Source: an uncultured Oscillospiraceae bacterium
Lineage (GTDB): Bacteria > Bacillota > Clostridia > Oscillospirales > Oscillospiraceae
Direction: 5' to 3'
Assembly (NCBI GenBank): GCA_944385065.1
Contig: CALWVX010000058.1
Coordinates: 1-9,496, forward strand
DNA length: 9,496 bases
The translations under genes were made by a program, and so were the position numbers. Under the pieces are notes generated by a model that worked only from the letters and a program-made list of their open reading frames with translations, had not been told where the DNA came from and ran no database searches. Shown here one piece after another: positions 1 through 5,972 of the stretch. Each line of letters opens with the position of its first letter. Position 1 is the first letter of the stretch.

Positions 1-207
1 GAGACCTGGCAGGTGGTGACCACCGTGCGCCAGGACGTGCTCCACGGCCTGATCAGCAAGGAGTCCCCCATGGGCTCGGCCCTGCTGGGGAAGAAGGTGG
101 GCGACCGCTTTTTCGTCCAGGTGAACCCCGACTACGGTTACTACGCCCAGGTCCGGTCCATCCAGAAGGGAGAGGACGACGGCTCCGTCGCCCTGAACCG
201 GTATTGA
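1..207 (+). CDS. GreA/GreB-family transcription elongation factor, C-terminal part (partial)
   Basis: The reading frame is open from the first base of the window, so the gene starts upstream; only the last 68 residues are present. An internal GTG at 13 could be mistaken for a start, but codons before it (ETWQ) continue the frame. The stretch LISKESPMGSALLGKKVGD matches the GreA/GreB C-terminal FKBP-like domain, where family members read roughly ISxxSPIARALIGKxVGDEV. It is followed by a beta-strand segment (FVQVNPDYGYYAQVRSI). Gre factors bind the RNA polymerase secondary channel and stimulate cleavage of backtracked RNA; the catalytic coiled-coil is N-terminal and outside this window, so that activity cannot be confirmed. 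A polymerase-binding Gre-domain protein of another subtype is possible. The tail after the domain (GEDDGSVALNRY) is not recognised. Confidence 0.7.
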   Translation, partial: ETWQVVTTVRQDVLHGLISKESPMGSALLGKKVGDRFFVQVNPDYGYYAQVRSIQKGEDDGSVALNRY

Positions 208-285
208 AGAATAACATCCGCATATTTCAGGCCCATTTATGCGGAGACGTGCGGCAGTTGATGTGATAAGATAGCGGGGAAGCTG

Positions 286-320
286 GGGCCGTCCCGCAGC
301 TGGAAGGGCGGAAACGGCCC
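286..320. other. Intergenic hairpin between the gre-like gene and hbd
   Basis: GGGCCGT at 286-292 pairs with ACGGCCC at 314-320, with further partial pairing inside (CCCGC against GGGCGG). No T-run follows, so it is not a convincing intrinsic terminator. It may be a leader structure upstream of hbd or a factor-dependent end for the upstream gene. The rest of 208-363 shows no clear promoter. Confidence 0.35.
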
Positions 321-363
321 GAAACAACTTTGCTGAAAATCGGATGAAAAGGGGATTATAGCC

Positions 364-1263
364 ATGGCAATCCAGAACATTTTTGTAGTGGGCGCCGGCC
401 TGATGGGCAGCGGCATCGCCCAGACCGCCGCCGTCAACGGCTACAACGTGGTCATCAACGACCAGAGCAAGGCCGCCCTGGACCGGGCCGTCGCGGGCAT
501 TGAGAAGGCCCTGGCCCGGGAGGTGGAGAAGGAGCGCATGACCCAGCAGGCCAAGGAGGAGGCCCTGGCCCGCCTGTCCACCGACGACACCATGGAGGGC
601 GCCAGAAACGCCGACCTGGTCATCGAGGCCATTTATGAGAACCTGGAGGCCAAGCAGGCCGTGTTCACCAAGCTGGAGGAGATCTGCCCCCCGGAGACCA
701 TCTTTGCCTCCAACACCTCCTCCATCTCCCTGACCGCCCTGGCCGCCGCCACCAAGCGCCCCTCCCGGGTGGTGGGCATGCACTTCTTCTCCCCCGTGCC
801 CAAGATGCGCCTGTGCGAGGTGATTTTCGGCCTGCTCACCGCTCAGGACGTGCTGTACGCCATCAAGGAAGTGGGCCAGAAGATGGGCAAGACCATGATC
901 CTGGCCGACGACAAGCCGGGCTTCATCGTCAACCGGGCCCTGCTGCCCATGCTCAACGAGGCCTGTGTCATTGTGGGTTCCTTCATCGGCACGGTGGAGG
1001 ATGTGGACAACGGCATGAAGCTGGGCTGCAACCACCCCATGGGCCCCCTGGAGCTGGCCGACATGATCGGCCTGGACATCCTGCTCAACGTGATGACCGT
1101 GCTGTCCAAGGAGTACGGAGAGAAGTATCACCCCTCCCTGCTGCTGCGCAAGATGGTCACCGCCGGCTTCCTGGGCCGCAAGAGCGGCGCCGGCTTCTAC
1201 ATCTATCAGAACGGCAAGAAGATGGGGGTCAACCCCGCCCTGACGCAGGGGCACAAGCTGTAA
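364..1263 (+). CDS. hbd: 3-hydroxybutyryl-CoA dehydrogenase
   Basis: Cytosolic NAD(P)H-dependent enzyme interconverting acetoacetyl-CoA and 3-hydroxybutyryl-CoA, the second step from acetyl-CoA to butyrate. The N-terminus carries a Rossmann dinucleotide motif, VVGAGLMGSGIAQ. The usual active-site residues are visible: Ser116 in SNTSS, the His140/Glu152 dyad (HFFSP, then CEVI, 12 residues apart as in the family) and Asn190 in PGFIVNR. The C-terminal helical domain has GCNHPMGPLELADMIGLD and LGRKSGAGFY. It has 299 residues, slightly longer than the usual 280-290, because of a tail ending NPALTQGHKL. The start is supported by AAAAGGGG at 347-354, nine bases before ATG. No thiolase, crotonase or acyl-CoA dehydrogenase lies beside it, so it is a single-gene unit here. 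A closely related long-chain or aromatic 3-hydroxyacyl-CoA dehydrogenase is the main alternative. Confidence 0.93.
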   Translation: MAIQNIFVVGAGLMGSGIAQTAAVNGYNVVINDQSKAALDRAVAGIEKALAREVEKERMTQQAKEEALARLSTDDTMEGARNADLVIEAIYENLEAKQAVFTKLEEICPPETIFASNTSSISLTALAAATKRPSRVVGMHFFSPVPKMRLCEVIFGLLTAQDVLYAIKEVGQKMGKTMILADDKPGFIVNRALLPMLNEACVIVGSFIGTVEDVDNGMKLGCNHPMGPLELADMIGLDILLNVMTVLSKEYGEKYHPSLLLRKMVTAGFLGRKSGAGFYIYQNGKKMGVNPALTQGHKL

Positions 1264-1284
1264 GACAGTCGGTTCCACCCGTCC

Positions 1285-1316
1285 CGGTCCCGCACAGAAA
1301 GTGCGGGACCGTTTTT
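1285..1316 (+). terminator. Intrinsic terminator of hbd
   Basis: A perfect 11-bp stem (CGGTCCCGCAC at 1285-1295 against GTGCGGGACCG at 1301-1311) with a five-base loop AGAAA, followed directly by TTTTT. It lies 21 bases after the hbd stop codon. Confidence 0.92.
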
Positions 1317-1317
1317 C

Positions 1318-1473
1318 ATGGCGGCCCGGCTGTATGAAAAGGCGGGATTCCGCTTTGTGTCCACAGTGAACATGTTCTATGAGGACACGGGCTGGGCGGA
1401 TTTCCGGCTCTGTGAATCCGACCTGGAAAAAGTGGTTGACAAAGCGGAAAAACCTGATATAATCAACCGGTAA
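1318..1473 (+). pseudogene. GNAT-family acetyltransferase C-terminal remnant
   Basis: A 51-codon frame beginning ATG just after the hbd terminator reads AARLYEKAGFRFVSTVNMFY and then EDTGWADFRL. This is the pattern of the end of a GNAT N-acetyltransferase (the LYEKxGF motif at the acetyl-CoA-binding end, then the final strands). The N-terminal acetyltransferase core is absent: reading upstream in frame passes through the terminator to the hbd stop. No ribosome binding site precedes the ATG. I therefore read it as a 3' fragment left by a deletion or rearrangement, not a working gene. The residues after FRLCE look degenerate. Its last codons contain the metK promoter. A genuine small protein cannot be excluded but seems unlikely. 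Confidence 0.6.
1436..1463 (+). promoter_or_regulatory. Consensus sigma-A promoter for metK
   Basis: A perfect -35 TTGACA (1436-1441) and a perfect -10 TATAAT (1458-1463) separated by 16 bases. Transcription would start near 1470, about 15 bases before the SAM riboswitch. The promoter lies inside the 3' end of the GNAT remnant reading frame. Confidence 0.88.
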
Positions 1474-1484
1474 AATTACATAGC

Positions 1485-1581
1485 CTTATCAAGAGTGGCG
1501 GAGGGACCGGCCCTGTGAAGCCACGGCAACCTGCCTTTGGGCAAGGTGCCAAGTCCGGCGGTAGACGTATCGCAAGATGAG
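1485..1581 (+). ncRNA. SAM-I (S-box) riboswitch aptamer
   Basis: The sequence carries the S-box signature elements in order: CTTATCAAGAG, GGCGGAGGGAC, GGCCC, then a GAAGCC..GGCAACC core, then GTGCCAAGTCC. P1 is closed by CTTATC (1485-1490) pairing with GATGAG (1576-1581). The GGCAACCTGCC...GGGCAAGGTGCC region forms the P3 arm. SAM-I riboswitches bind S-adenosylmethionine and repress methionine/SAM genes. Here the RNA leads into metK, whose product is SAM, giving direct feedback. Confidence 0.95.
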
Positions 1582-1598
1582 GATGCAGACCATCACGA

Positions 1599-1626
1599 CG
1601 CTCCGCCTGTCCGGCGGGGCGCTTTT
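1599..1626 (+). terminator. Riboswitch-controlled terminator upstream of metK
   Basis: CGCTCCGCC (1599-1607) pairs with GGCGGGGCG (1613-1621), one G-T pair and a five-base loop, followed by CTTTT. Its place between the SAM aptamer and metK fits a SAM-stabilised expression platform. A competing pairing is visible: GAGGATG (1579-1585), overlapping the P1 3' strand, complements CATCCTC (1627-1633) just past the T-run. The exact antiterminator is inferred. The T-run is short, so part of the control could be translational. Confidence 0.75.
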
Positions 1627-1658
1627 CATCCTCCCGAAGAAAGAAAGGAATGAGCGGC

Positions 1659-2843
1659 ATGGCAAAAAGACTCTTCACCTCCGAGTCCGTCACGGAGGGA
1701 CATCCCGACAAAATCTGCGACCAGATCTCCGACGCGGTTCTGGACGCCATTCTGGAGCAGGACCCCCAGGCCCGGGTGGCCTGCGAGACCACGGTGACCA
1801 CCGGACTGGTCCATGTGATGGGGGAGATCACCACCTCCTGCTATGTGGACATCCCCAAGATCGCCCGGCAGGTGGTGCGGGAGATCGGCTATGACCGGGC
1901 CAAGTTCGGCTTTGACTGCGACACCTGCGCCGTCCTCACCTCCATTGACGAGCAGTCCCCCGACATCGCCATGGGGGTGGACAAGTGCCTGGAGGTCAAG
2001 GAGGGGGAGCAGGACGACGGTCTGGACAACGGAGCCGGGGATCAGGGCATGATGTTCGGCTACGCCTGCGACGAGACCCCCGAGCTCATGCCCCTGCCCA
2101 TCTCTCTGGCCCACAGGCTGGCCCGCCGCCTGACCCAGGTGCGCAAGGAGGGGCTGGTGGACTATCTGCGCCCCGACGGCAAGACCCAGGTGACGGTGGA
2201 GTACGGCGAGGACGGGAAGCCCCTGCGCATCGACGCGGTGGTGCTGTCCACCCAGCACGGACCGGAGGCCGCGCTGGAGCAGATCCGGAAGGATATGATC
2301 GACCTGGTTATCCGGCCCACCATCCCCGCCGGACTGATGGACGGGGAGACCAAGATCTATGTCAACCCCACCGGCCGCTTTGTGGTGGGCGGGCCCCAGG
2401 GGGACTCGGGCCTCACCGGCCGGAAGATCATCGTGGACACCTACGGCGGCAGCGCCCCCCACGGGGGCGGGGCCTTCTCCGGCAAGGACCCCACCAAGGT
2501 GGACCGCTCGGCGGCCTACGCCGCCCGGTGGGTGGCCAAGAACGTGGTGGCCGCCGGACTGGCCGCCCGCTGCCAGGTGCAGCTGGCCTATGCCATCGGA
2601 GTGGCCCGGCCCGTCTCGGTGCGGGTGGACACCTTCGGCACCGGGACGGTGGACGACGGGGCGCTGGAGCAGGCGGTGGAGCAGGTCTTTGACCTGCGGC
2701 CCGCCGCCATCATCCGGGACCTGGGCCTGCGCCGGCCCATCTACCGGCAGCTGGCCGCCTACGGCCACTTCGGCCGGGACGACCTGGACCTGCCCTGGGA
2801 GCGGACAGACCGCATGGAGCAGCTGCGGGCGGCGGTGAAATAA
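1659..2843 (+). CDS. metK: S-adenosylmethionine synthetase (methionine adenosyltransferase)
   Basis: Makes S-adenosylmethionine, phosphate and diphosphate from methionine and ATP in the cytosol. The protein shows the MetK signatures in order. TEGHPDKICDQISDAVLD near the N-terminus contains His15 and Asp17 for ATP/Mg. GAGDQGMMFGYA is at about 125-136, DSGLTGRKIIVDTYGG lies in the second half, and HGGGAFSGKDPTKVDRSAAY begins at about 268. QLAYAIGVARPVSV follows. The 394-residue length is normal for the family. I place the start at 1659 because AAAGGA (1644-1649) is then nine bases upstream. The ATG at 1650 directly abuts that site and would add three residues (MSG). The gene is monocistronic, behind a consensus promoter, SAM-I riboswitch and terminator, and ends in its own terminator, so it should be lowered when SAM is plentiful. 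Confidence 0.97.
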   Translation: MAKRLFTSESVTEGHPDKICDQISDAVLDAILEQDPQARVACETTVTTGLVHVMGEITTSCYVDIPKIARQVVREIGYDRAKFGFDCDTCAVLTSIDEQSPDIAMGVDKCLEVKEGEQDDGLDNGAGDQGMMFGYACDETPELMPLPISLAHRLARRLTQVRKEGLVDYLRPDGKTQVTVEYGEDGKPLRIDAVVLSTQHGPEAALEQIRKDMIDLVIRPTIPAGLMDGETKIYVNPTGRFVVGGPQGDSGLTGRKIIVDTYGGSAPHGGGAFSGKDPTKVDRSAAYAARWVAKNVVAAGLAARCQVQLAYAIGVARPVSVRVDTFGTGTVDDGALEQAVEQVFDLRPAAIIRDLGLRRPIYRQLAAYGHFGRDDLDLPWERTDRMEQLRAAVK

Positions 2844-2863
2844 ATCAATCTGAGAGAGCATAA

Positions 2864-2898
2864 AGGCGGGCCGCGTGATGCGGCCCGCCTGATTTTTT
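2864..2898 (+). terminator. Intrinsic terminator of metK
   Basis: A perfect 11-bp stem (AGGCGGGCCGC at 2864-2874 against GCGGCCCGCCT at 2880-2890), loop GTGAT, then GA and six T residues. It lies 20 bases after the metK stop. Confidence 0.93.
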
Positions 2899-2921
2899 AG
2901 GGGGCGATTCCAGGACGTTTT

Positions 2922-3073
2922 CTCTCCTCCAGTCAGCCTTGCGGCTGATAGCCCCCTCTGACGAGGAGGCCGGGGAGAATGACCCTCTGGAAAAGCCTCC
3001 CGCTGACGAGGGAGGTGGCATTTGCGAAGCAAATGACGGAGGGAGAGACCGGGCGCATCAGGTGTTCCCGCAG
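2922..3073. repeat. Mosaic palindromic repeat, left outer arm
   Basis: Gene-free DNA made of short hairpin modules: TCAGCC/GGCTGA around 2933-2947, CCTCC/GGAGG around 2996-3016, and ATTTGC-GAA-GCAAAT around 3020-3034. Parts recur in inverted orientation to the right. 3037-3073 is an exact 37-nt inverted match to 5563-5599. 2995-3019 matches 5616-5640 closely. 2922-2952 matches 5682-5712 with four differences. The modules keep the same order in both arms. They resemble intergenic palindromes common in gut Oscillospiraceae; I see no protein-coding signal. Confidence 0.8.
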
Positions 3074-3088
3074 GCAGCTGCACGGGGC

Positions 3089-3286
3089 CGCCGCTGGGCT
3101 TCGGCGGGGGCCCTAAAACTCCTATCTCCTTCGTCGTCGCAAGCTCCATATCATTCACCTCGCCCAGATTGGGCAAGGTTCACTCATTTCGCTGCTCCGA
3201 CTCTCCCCACCGAACCCACGGCTGTCGCCGCTGGGCTTCGGCGGGGGCCCTAAAACTCCTATCTTCTATCTCCACTCTCCACTCTT
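3089..3286. repeat. Mosaic repeat, left inner arm, with a 39-nt direct duplication
   Basis: Positions 3151-3241 are the reverse complement of 5019-5109 over 91 nt with one difference (3218 against 5042). 3128-3147 exactly matches 5158-5177 in reverse. Inside this arm a 39-nt sequence at 3089-3127 is repeated exactly at 3226-3264, so the arm holds one full and one partial element. The last part (3255-3286) is pyrimidine-rich (CTCCTATCTTC, CTCCACTCTCC) and runs up to the stop codon of the FAD dehydrogenase. No gene is evident. Confidence 0.88.
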
Positions 3287-4870
3287 CTAACTCCCCTTCG
3301 CCACCGCCTCGGCCACCCGGATGCCGTCCACGGCGGCGGACACGATTCCCCCGGCGTAGCCAGCCCCCTCGCCGCAGGGGTACAGGCCCCGGAGGGCGGA
3401 CTGCAGGTCCTCTCCCCGGAGAATGCGCACGGGGGAGGAGGACCGGGTCTCCACCCCGGTGAGCACGGCGTCGGGGTCGGAGAAGCCGTGCAGCTTCCGG
3501 TCCAGCAGGGGCAGGGCTCCCCGCAGGGTATCAGAGATGTAGGGGGGCAGACAGGAATCCATCCCCGTCCAGGTCACGCCGGGGCGGTAGGTGGGGGCCA
3601 CGCGGCCCGGTCCCTCCGAGGGCCGCCGGGCCAGAAAGTCCTCCACCCGCTGGGCCGGGGCCCGGAAGTCCCCGCCCCCCAGCAGAAAGGCCGCCCGCTC
3701 CCACTGCTCCTGAAAGCGCGCTCCGGAGAGCACGTCGTCCCCGGGGAAGTCCTCCGGTCCCACCCCCACCAGAAAGCCGCCGTTGATGTTCTCCCCGTCC
3801 CGGGCCCGACAGCTCATGCCGTTGGTCACCACCTGACCCGGGGCGGAGGCGGCGGCCACCACCTGGCCCCCGGGACACACGCAGAAGGTGAAGGCCGACC
3901 GGCCGTCGGGCAGGTGGCAGGCCAGCTTGTAGTCGGAGGGTGGCAGCTGTTCCCAGGCGGGGCCGTACTGGCTCAGACTCACGTCCCGCTGCCGGTGCTC
4001 GATGCGCACCCCCACGGCAAAGGGCTTCTTTTCCATGGGCACCCCCGCGTCCCGGAGCATGGCGAAGGTATCCCGGGCCGAGTGGCCGGGGGCCAGCACC
4101 AGGGCGTCGCAGGGGATGAGGCAGGGACCCTGGGGCCCCTCCGCCCGGACGCCGGTCAGCGCGCCGCCGTCGGCTGCAAGGCCGGTGAGCTGAGTGCCGA
4201 AGCGCACCTCGCACCCCAGGGCGATCAGCTCCCGGCGGATGTTTTTCACCACGCTGCGCAGCACGTCGGTTCCGATGTGGGGCTTGTGGGACCACTTCAC
4301 GTCCGCCGGAGCGCCGAACTCCACCAGAGCCTCCAGCACCGCACCGATCCGGGGGTCGTGGGTGCCGGTGGTGAGCTTCCCGTCGGAGAAGGTGCCCGCG
4401 CCCCCCTCGCCGAACTGGACGTTGGACGCCGGGTCCAGCCCGCCGCCGGACCAGAACCGCTCCACATCCGCCGTCCGGGTATCCACGTCCTGCCCCCGCT
4501 CCAGTACCACGCAGGGCAGGCCCGCCCGGGCCAGAAACAGGGCGGCGAACAGCCCCGCAGGCCCCATGCCCACCACCACCGGGGCCAGGGAAGAGCGCCG
4601 GGCCGGGGCGGGGAAGGCGTAGGTCCGGCGCTGGGCCAGGGAGACGTTCCGCCCCGGGGCGTCCCGGACCAGCTGCTCCTCCCGGGGCAGGGACAGCTCC
4701 ACCGTGTACACATAGCGGACCTGGTCCTTCCGCCGGGCGTCAATGGACTGGCGGACGACAGTCAGCTCCCCCAGCTGTCCCGGCCGCAGCCCCAGCTCCC
4801 GGGCCGCTTTCTGCCGCAGCCGCTCCCAATCCTCCCCCGGGGCAAGGGGGAGGCCGCTGATCCGGATCAT
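3287..4870 (-). CDS. NAD(P)/FAD-dependent dehydrogenase, COG2509-like
   Basis: A 527-residue flavoprotein. After a roughly 90-residue N-terminal domain (MIRISGLPL..., QSIDARRKDQVRYVYTVEL) comes an FAD-binding Rossmann motif, VVVGMGPAGLFAALFL (GxGxxG at 101-106), with the ribose-binding acid Glu124. GEGGAGTFSDGKL at 154-166 is highly characteristic of the family. The C-terminus has GLYPCGEGAGYAGGIVSAA, closing the FAD site. This matches the uncharacterised FAD-dependent dehydrogenases of COG2509; the substrate is unknown and I do not assign one. I chose ATG at 4870 because GAGGTG (4878-4883) lies seven bases upstream. The frame stays open beyond it to 5290, but that part reads through repeats and is not protein-like. 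The gene stands alone and is bracketed by inverted copies of the same repeat. Its stop codon lies at the edge of the left copy. Confidence 0.88.
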   Translation of the reverse strand: MIRISGLPLAPGEDWERLRQKAARELGLRPGQLGELTVVRQSIDARRKDQVRYVYTVELSLPREEQLVRDAPGRNVSLAQRRTYAFPAPARRSSLAPVVVGMGPAGLFAALFLARAGLPCVVLERGQDVDTRTADVERFWSGGGLDPASNVQFGEGGAGTFSDGKLTTGTHDPRIGAVLEALVEFGAPADVKWSHKPHIGTDVLRSVVKNIRRELIALGCEVRFGTQLTGLAADGGALTGVRAEGPQGPCLIPCDALVLAPGHSARDTFAMLRDAGVPMEKKPFAVGVRIEHRQRDVSLSQYGPAWEQLPPSDYKLACHLPDGRSAFTFCVCPGGQVVAAASAPGQVVTNGMSCRARDGENINGGFLVGVGPEDFPGDDVLSGARFQEQWERAAFLLGGGDFRAPAQRVEDFLARRPSEGPGRVAPTYRPGVTWTGMDSCLPPYISDTLRGALPLLDRKLHGFSDPDAVLTGVETRSSSPVRILRGEDLQSALRGLYPCGEGAGYAGGIVSAAVDGIRVAEAVAKGS

Positions 4871-4890
4871 CAGACGACACCTCACTTCTT

Positions 4891-4914
4891 CCGGGCCTGA
4901 GGCCCGGCGTTTTT
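4891..4914 (+). terminator. GC-rich hairpin in the FAD dehydrogenase leader, terminator-like on the plus strand
   Basis: CCGGGCC (4891-4897) pairs with GGCCCGG (4901-4907) around TGA, and CG then five T residues follow on the plus strand, the layout of an intrinsic terminator. No plus-strand gene lies just upstream, so it may stop antisense transcripts. Read on the minus strand it is a hairpin in the 5' leader, eight bases from the ribosome binding site of the FAD dehydrogenase. Confidence 0.5.
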
Positions 4915-4919
4915 CTGTC

Positions 4920-4925
4920 ATTTTA
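4920..4925 (-). promoter_or_regulatory. Possible -10 element for the FAD dehydrogenase
   Basis: On the minus strand TAAAAT lies about 50 bases before the ATG. The expected -35 position (about 4944-4949) reads CTTCCC, a poor match. This is the best candidate I see between the gene and the repeats, and it is weak. Confidence 0.25.
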
Positions 4926-4952
4926 CCACAGGACGGGGGAGGAGGGAAGAGC

Positions 4953-5177
4953 GGAGTTTGGGAGAGCAGAGTGGAGAGTGAAGAGTGAAGATAGGAGATA
5001 GGAGTTTTTGGGGCCCCACCGAAGCCCAGCGGCGACAGCCGCGGGTTCGGTGGGGAGAGTCGGAGCAGCGAAATGAGTGAACCTTGCCCAATCTGGGCGA
5101 GGTGAATGAGAAGGTGAATTGGCCCGAAGGGCCAAGAGAAGCCGCCCTGGGGCGTGTGGAGCTTGCGACGACGAAGG
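4953..5177. repeat. Mosaic repeat, right inner arm
   Basis: Starts with purine-rich short repeats (AGAGTGGAGAGTG, AGATAGGAGATAGGAG). Then 5019-5109 is the near-perfect reverse complement of 3151-3241. 5158-5177 is the exact reverse complement of 3128-3147. Between these two blocks the right arm has 48 nt (5110-5157) where the left has 3. The extra segment contains a hairpin, TTGGCCC-GAA-GGGCCAA (5119-5135), suggesting a module inserted into or lost from one copy. No gene is evident. Confidence 0.88.
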
Positions 5178-5562
5178 GCGCGGCCTCCCGGACGCGCCGA
5201 TGTAGGGCGGGGCTTGCCCCCCGCCGGGGGCGCCCCTACGAAACGCGCATCACCGCCGGACGGCCTCATCCGCCTCGCTGTGCTCGGCACCTTCCCCTAA
5301 AGGGGAAGGCTTTCAGGGGTGCGCCTCTCCGGCCTTTCCCTTCAGGCCGACCCCCCCTATCGGGGGAAATGTCCCGAAGGGACAAAAGGGGTAGGGCAGA
5401 GTGGCACGGCCGTCAAGCCGTGACGGATGAGGCACCGTGAGCCCCTGGCCCCCTCTGACGAGGGCCGATTCCCCCTGTCAGGGGGAAATGGCCAAAGGCC
5501 AAAGGGGGTAGGGATGCTGTCGAGCGAAGCGAGACTGAGGGAGAGAAGTCGGGCCGGAATCG
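5178..5562. repeat. Nested palindromic repeat cluster present only in the right arm
   Basis: 385 nt separate the inner and outer matching blocks here, against 15 nt on the left. Contents include CCTTCCCC-TAAA-GGGGAAGG (5290-5309), an inverted pair GCCTCATCCG (5263-5272) and CGGATGAGGC (5424-5433), and a hairpin ACGGC..GCCGT near 5406-5421. Two related direct units, 5351-5396 and 5471-5513, each have a C5/G5 hairpin, then AAATG plus a second hairpin, ending in GGGGTAGGG. Open frames across this area follow the repeats and lack ribosome binding sites. Confidence 0.75.
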
Positions 5563-5712
5563 CTGCGGGAACACCTGATGCGCCCGGTCTCTCCCTCCGC
5601 CGCGGCTGTCGCCGCGCCACCTCCCTCGTCAGAGGGAGGCTTTTTAGGGGAGCGTTTTCCTTGGCCCCCTCTGAGGAGAATGCTGTCAGCCGAACGGCTG
5701 ACTGGGGGAGAG
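5563..5712. repeat. Mosaic palindromic repeat, right outer arm
   Basis: Inverted counterpart of the block at 2922-3073: 5563-5599 exact over 37 nt, 5616-5640 near-exact, 5682-5712 with four differences. The hairpin between the first two blocks differs from the left copy: GCGGC-TGTC-GCCGC here, ATTTGC-GAA-GCAAAT there, so the stem is kept while its sequence is not. From 5713 to 5830 I see no gene or clear repeat. Confidence 0.8.
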
Positions 5713-5838
5713 AAGACGGACCGGGATTGCCGCCGGGGGAACCCCTCAGATGGCAAACGCTCTCCTCTCCGCCGGGCTGAAATTCCTCTCTTTTTTGACG
5801 AAAACGCCTCTTTTCCTGCCGAAATATTCATTTCCCCC

Positions 5839-5868
5839 TTGATTACCCACTTTTTTCCAAGATATGCT
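5839..5868 (+). promoter_or_regulatory. Candidate promoter for the tyrosine recombinase gene
   Basis: TTGATT (5839-5844) and TATGCT (5863-5868) with an 18-base spacer, in an AT-richer patch after the repeats. This would give a leader of about 100 bases. Both boxes depart from consensus, so confidence is moderate. Confidence 0.45.
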
Positions 5869-5972
5869 TGCCTCCTGAGGAGAGACGCCGCGCCCTCTCC
5901 GCCCCCGGCGCGCGGCCCGGCCGGACCGGTGTGCCGCCGGGACGGACCGAACAAAAAGGAGGTTATGTATCT

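Noticed and set aside
208..363. Promoter for hbd
   Set aside because: TTGATG and TTGCTG boxes occur, but none has a -10 element at proper spacing that does not overlap the ribosome binding site.
1626..3176. 516-codon minus-strand open frame opposite metK
   Set aside because: It is a shadow of the GC-rich metK gene, with a low-complexity G/P/H/L-rich product and no ribosome binding site.
3488..4900. 470-codon plus-strand open frame opposite the FAD dehydrogenase
   Set aside because: Shadow frame caused by high GC. The minus-strand protein has recognisable FAD motifs; this one has none.
5351..5513. Possible CRISPR-like array
   Set aside because: Only two related units with different internal stems, no regular unique spacers, and no cas genes nearby.
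2922..5712. Composite transposon carrying the FAD dehydrogenase
   Set aside because: The inverted arms have no transposase gene, no recognisable terminal ends and no target duplication. Genome-wide palindromic repeats explain the arms as well.
5084..5780. Overlapping plus-strand frames of 105-155 codons in the repeat cluster
   Set aside because: They run across palindromic repeats, lack ribosome binding sites and encode Arg/Pro/Gly-rich sequence that simply translates the repeats.
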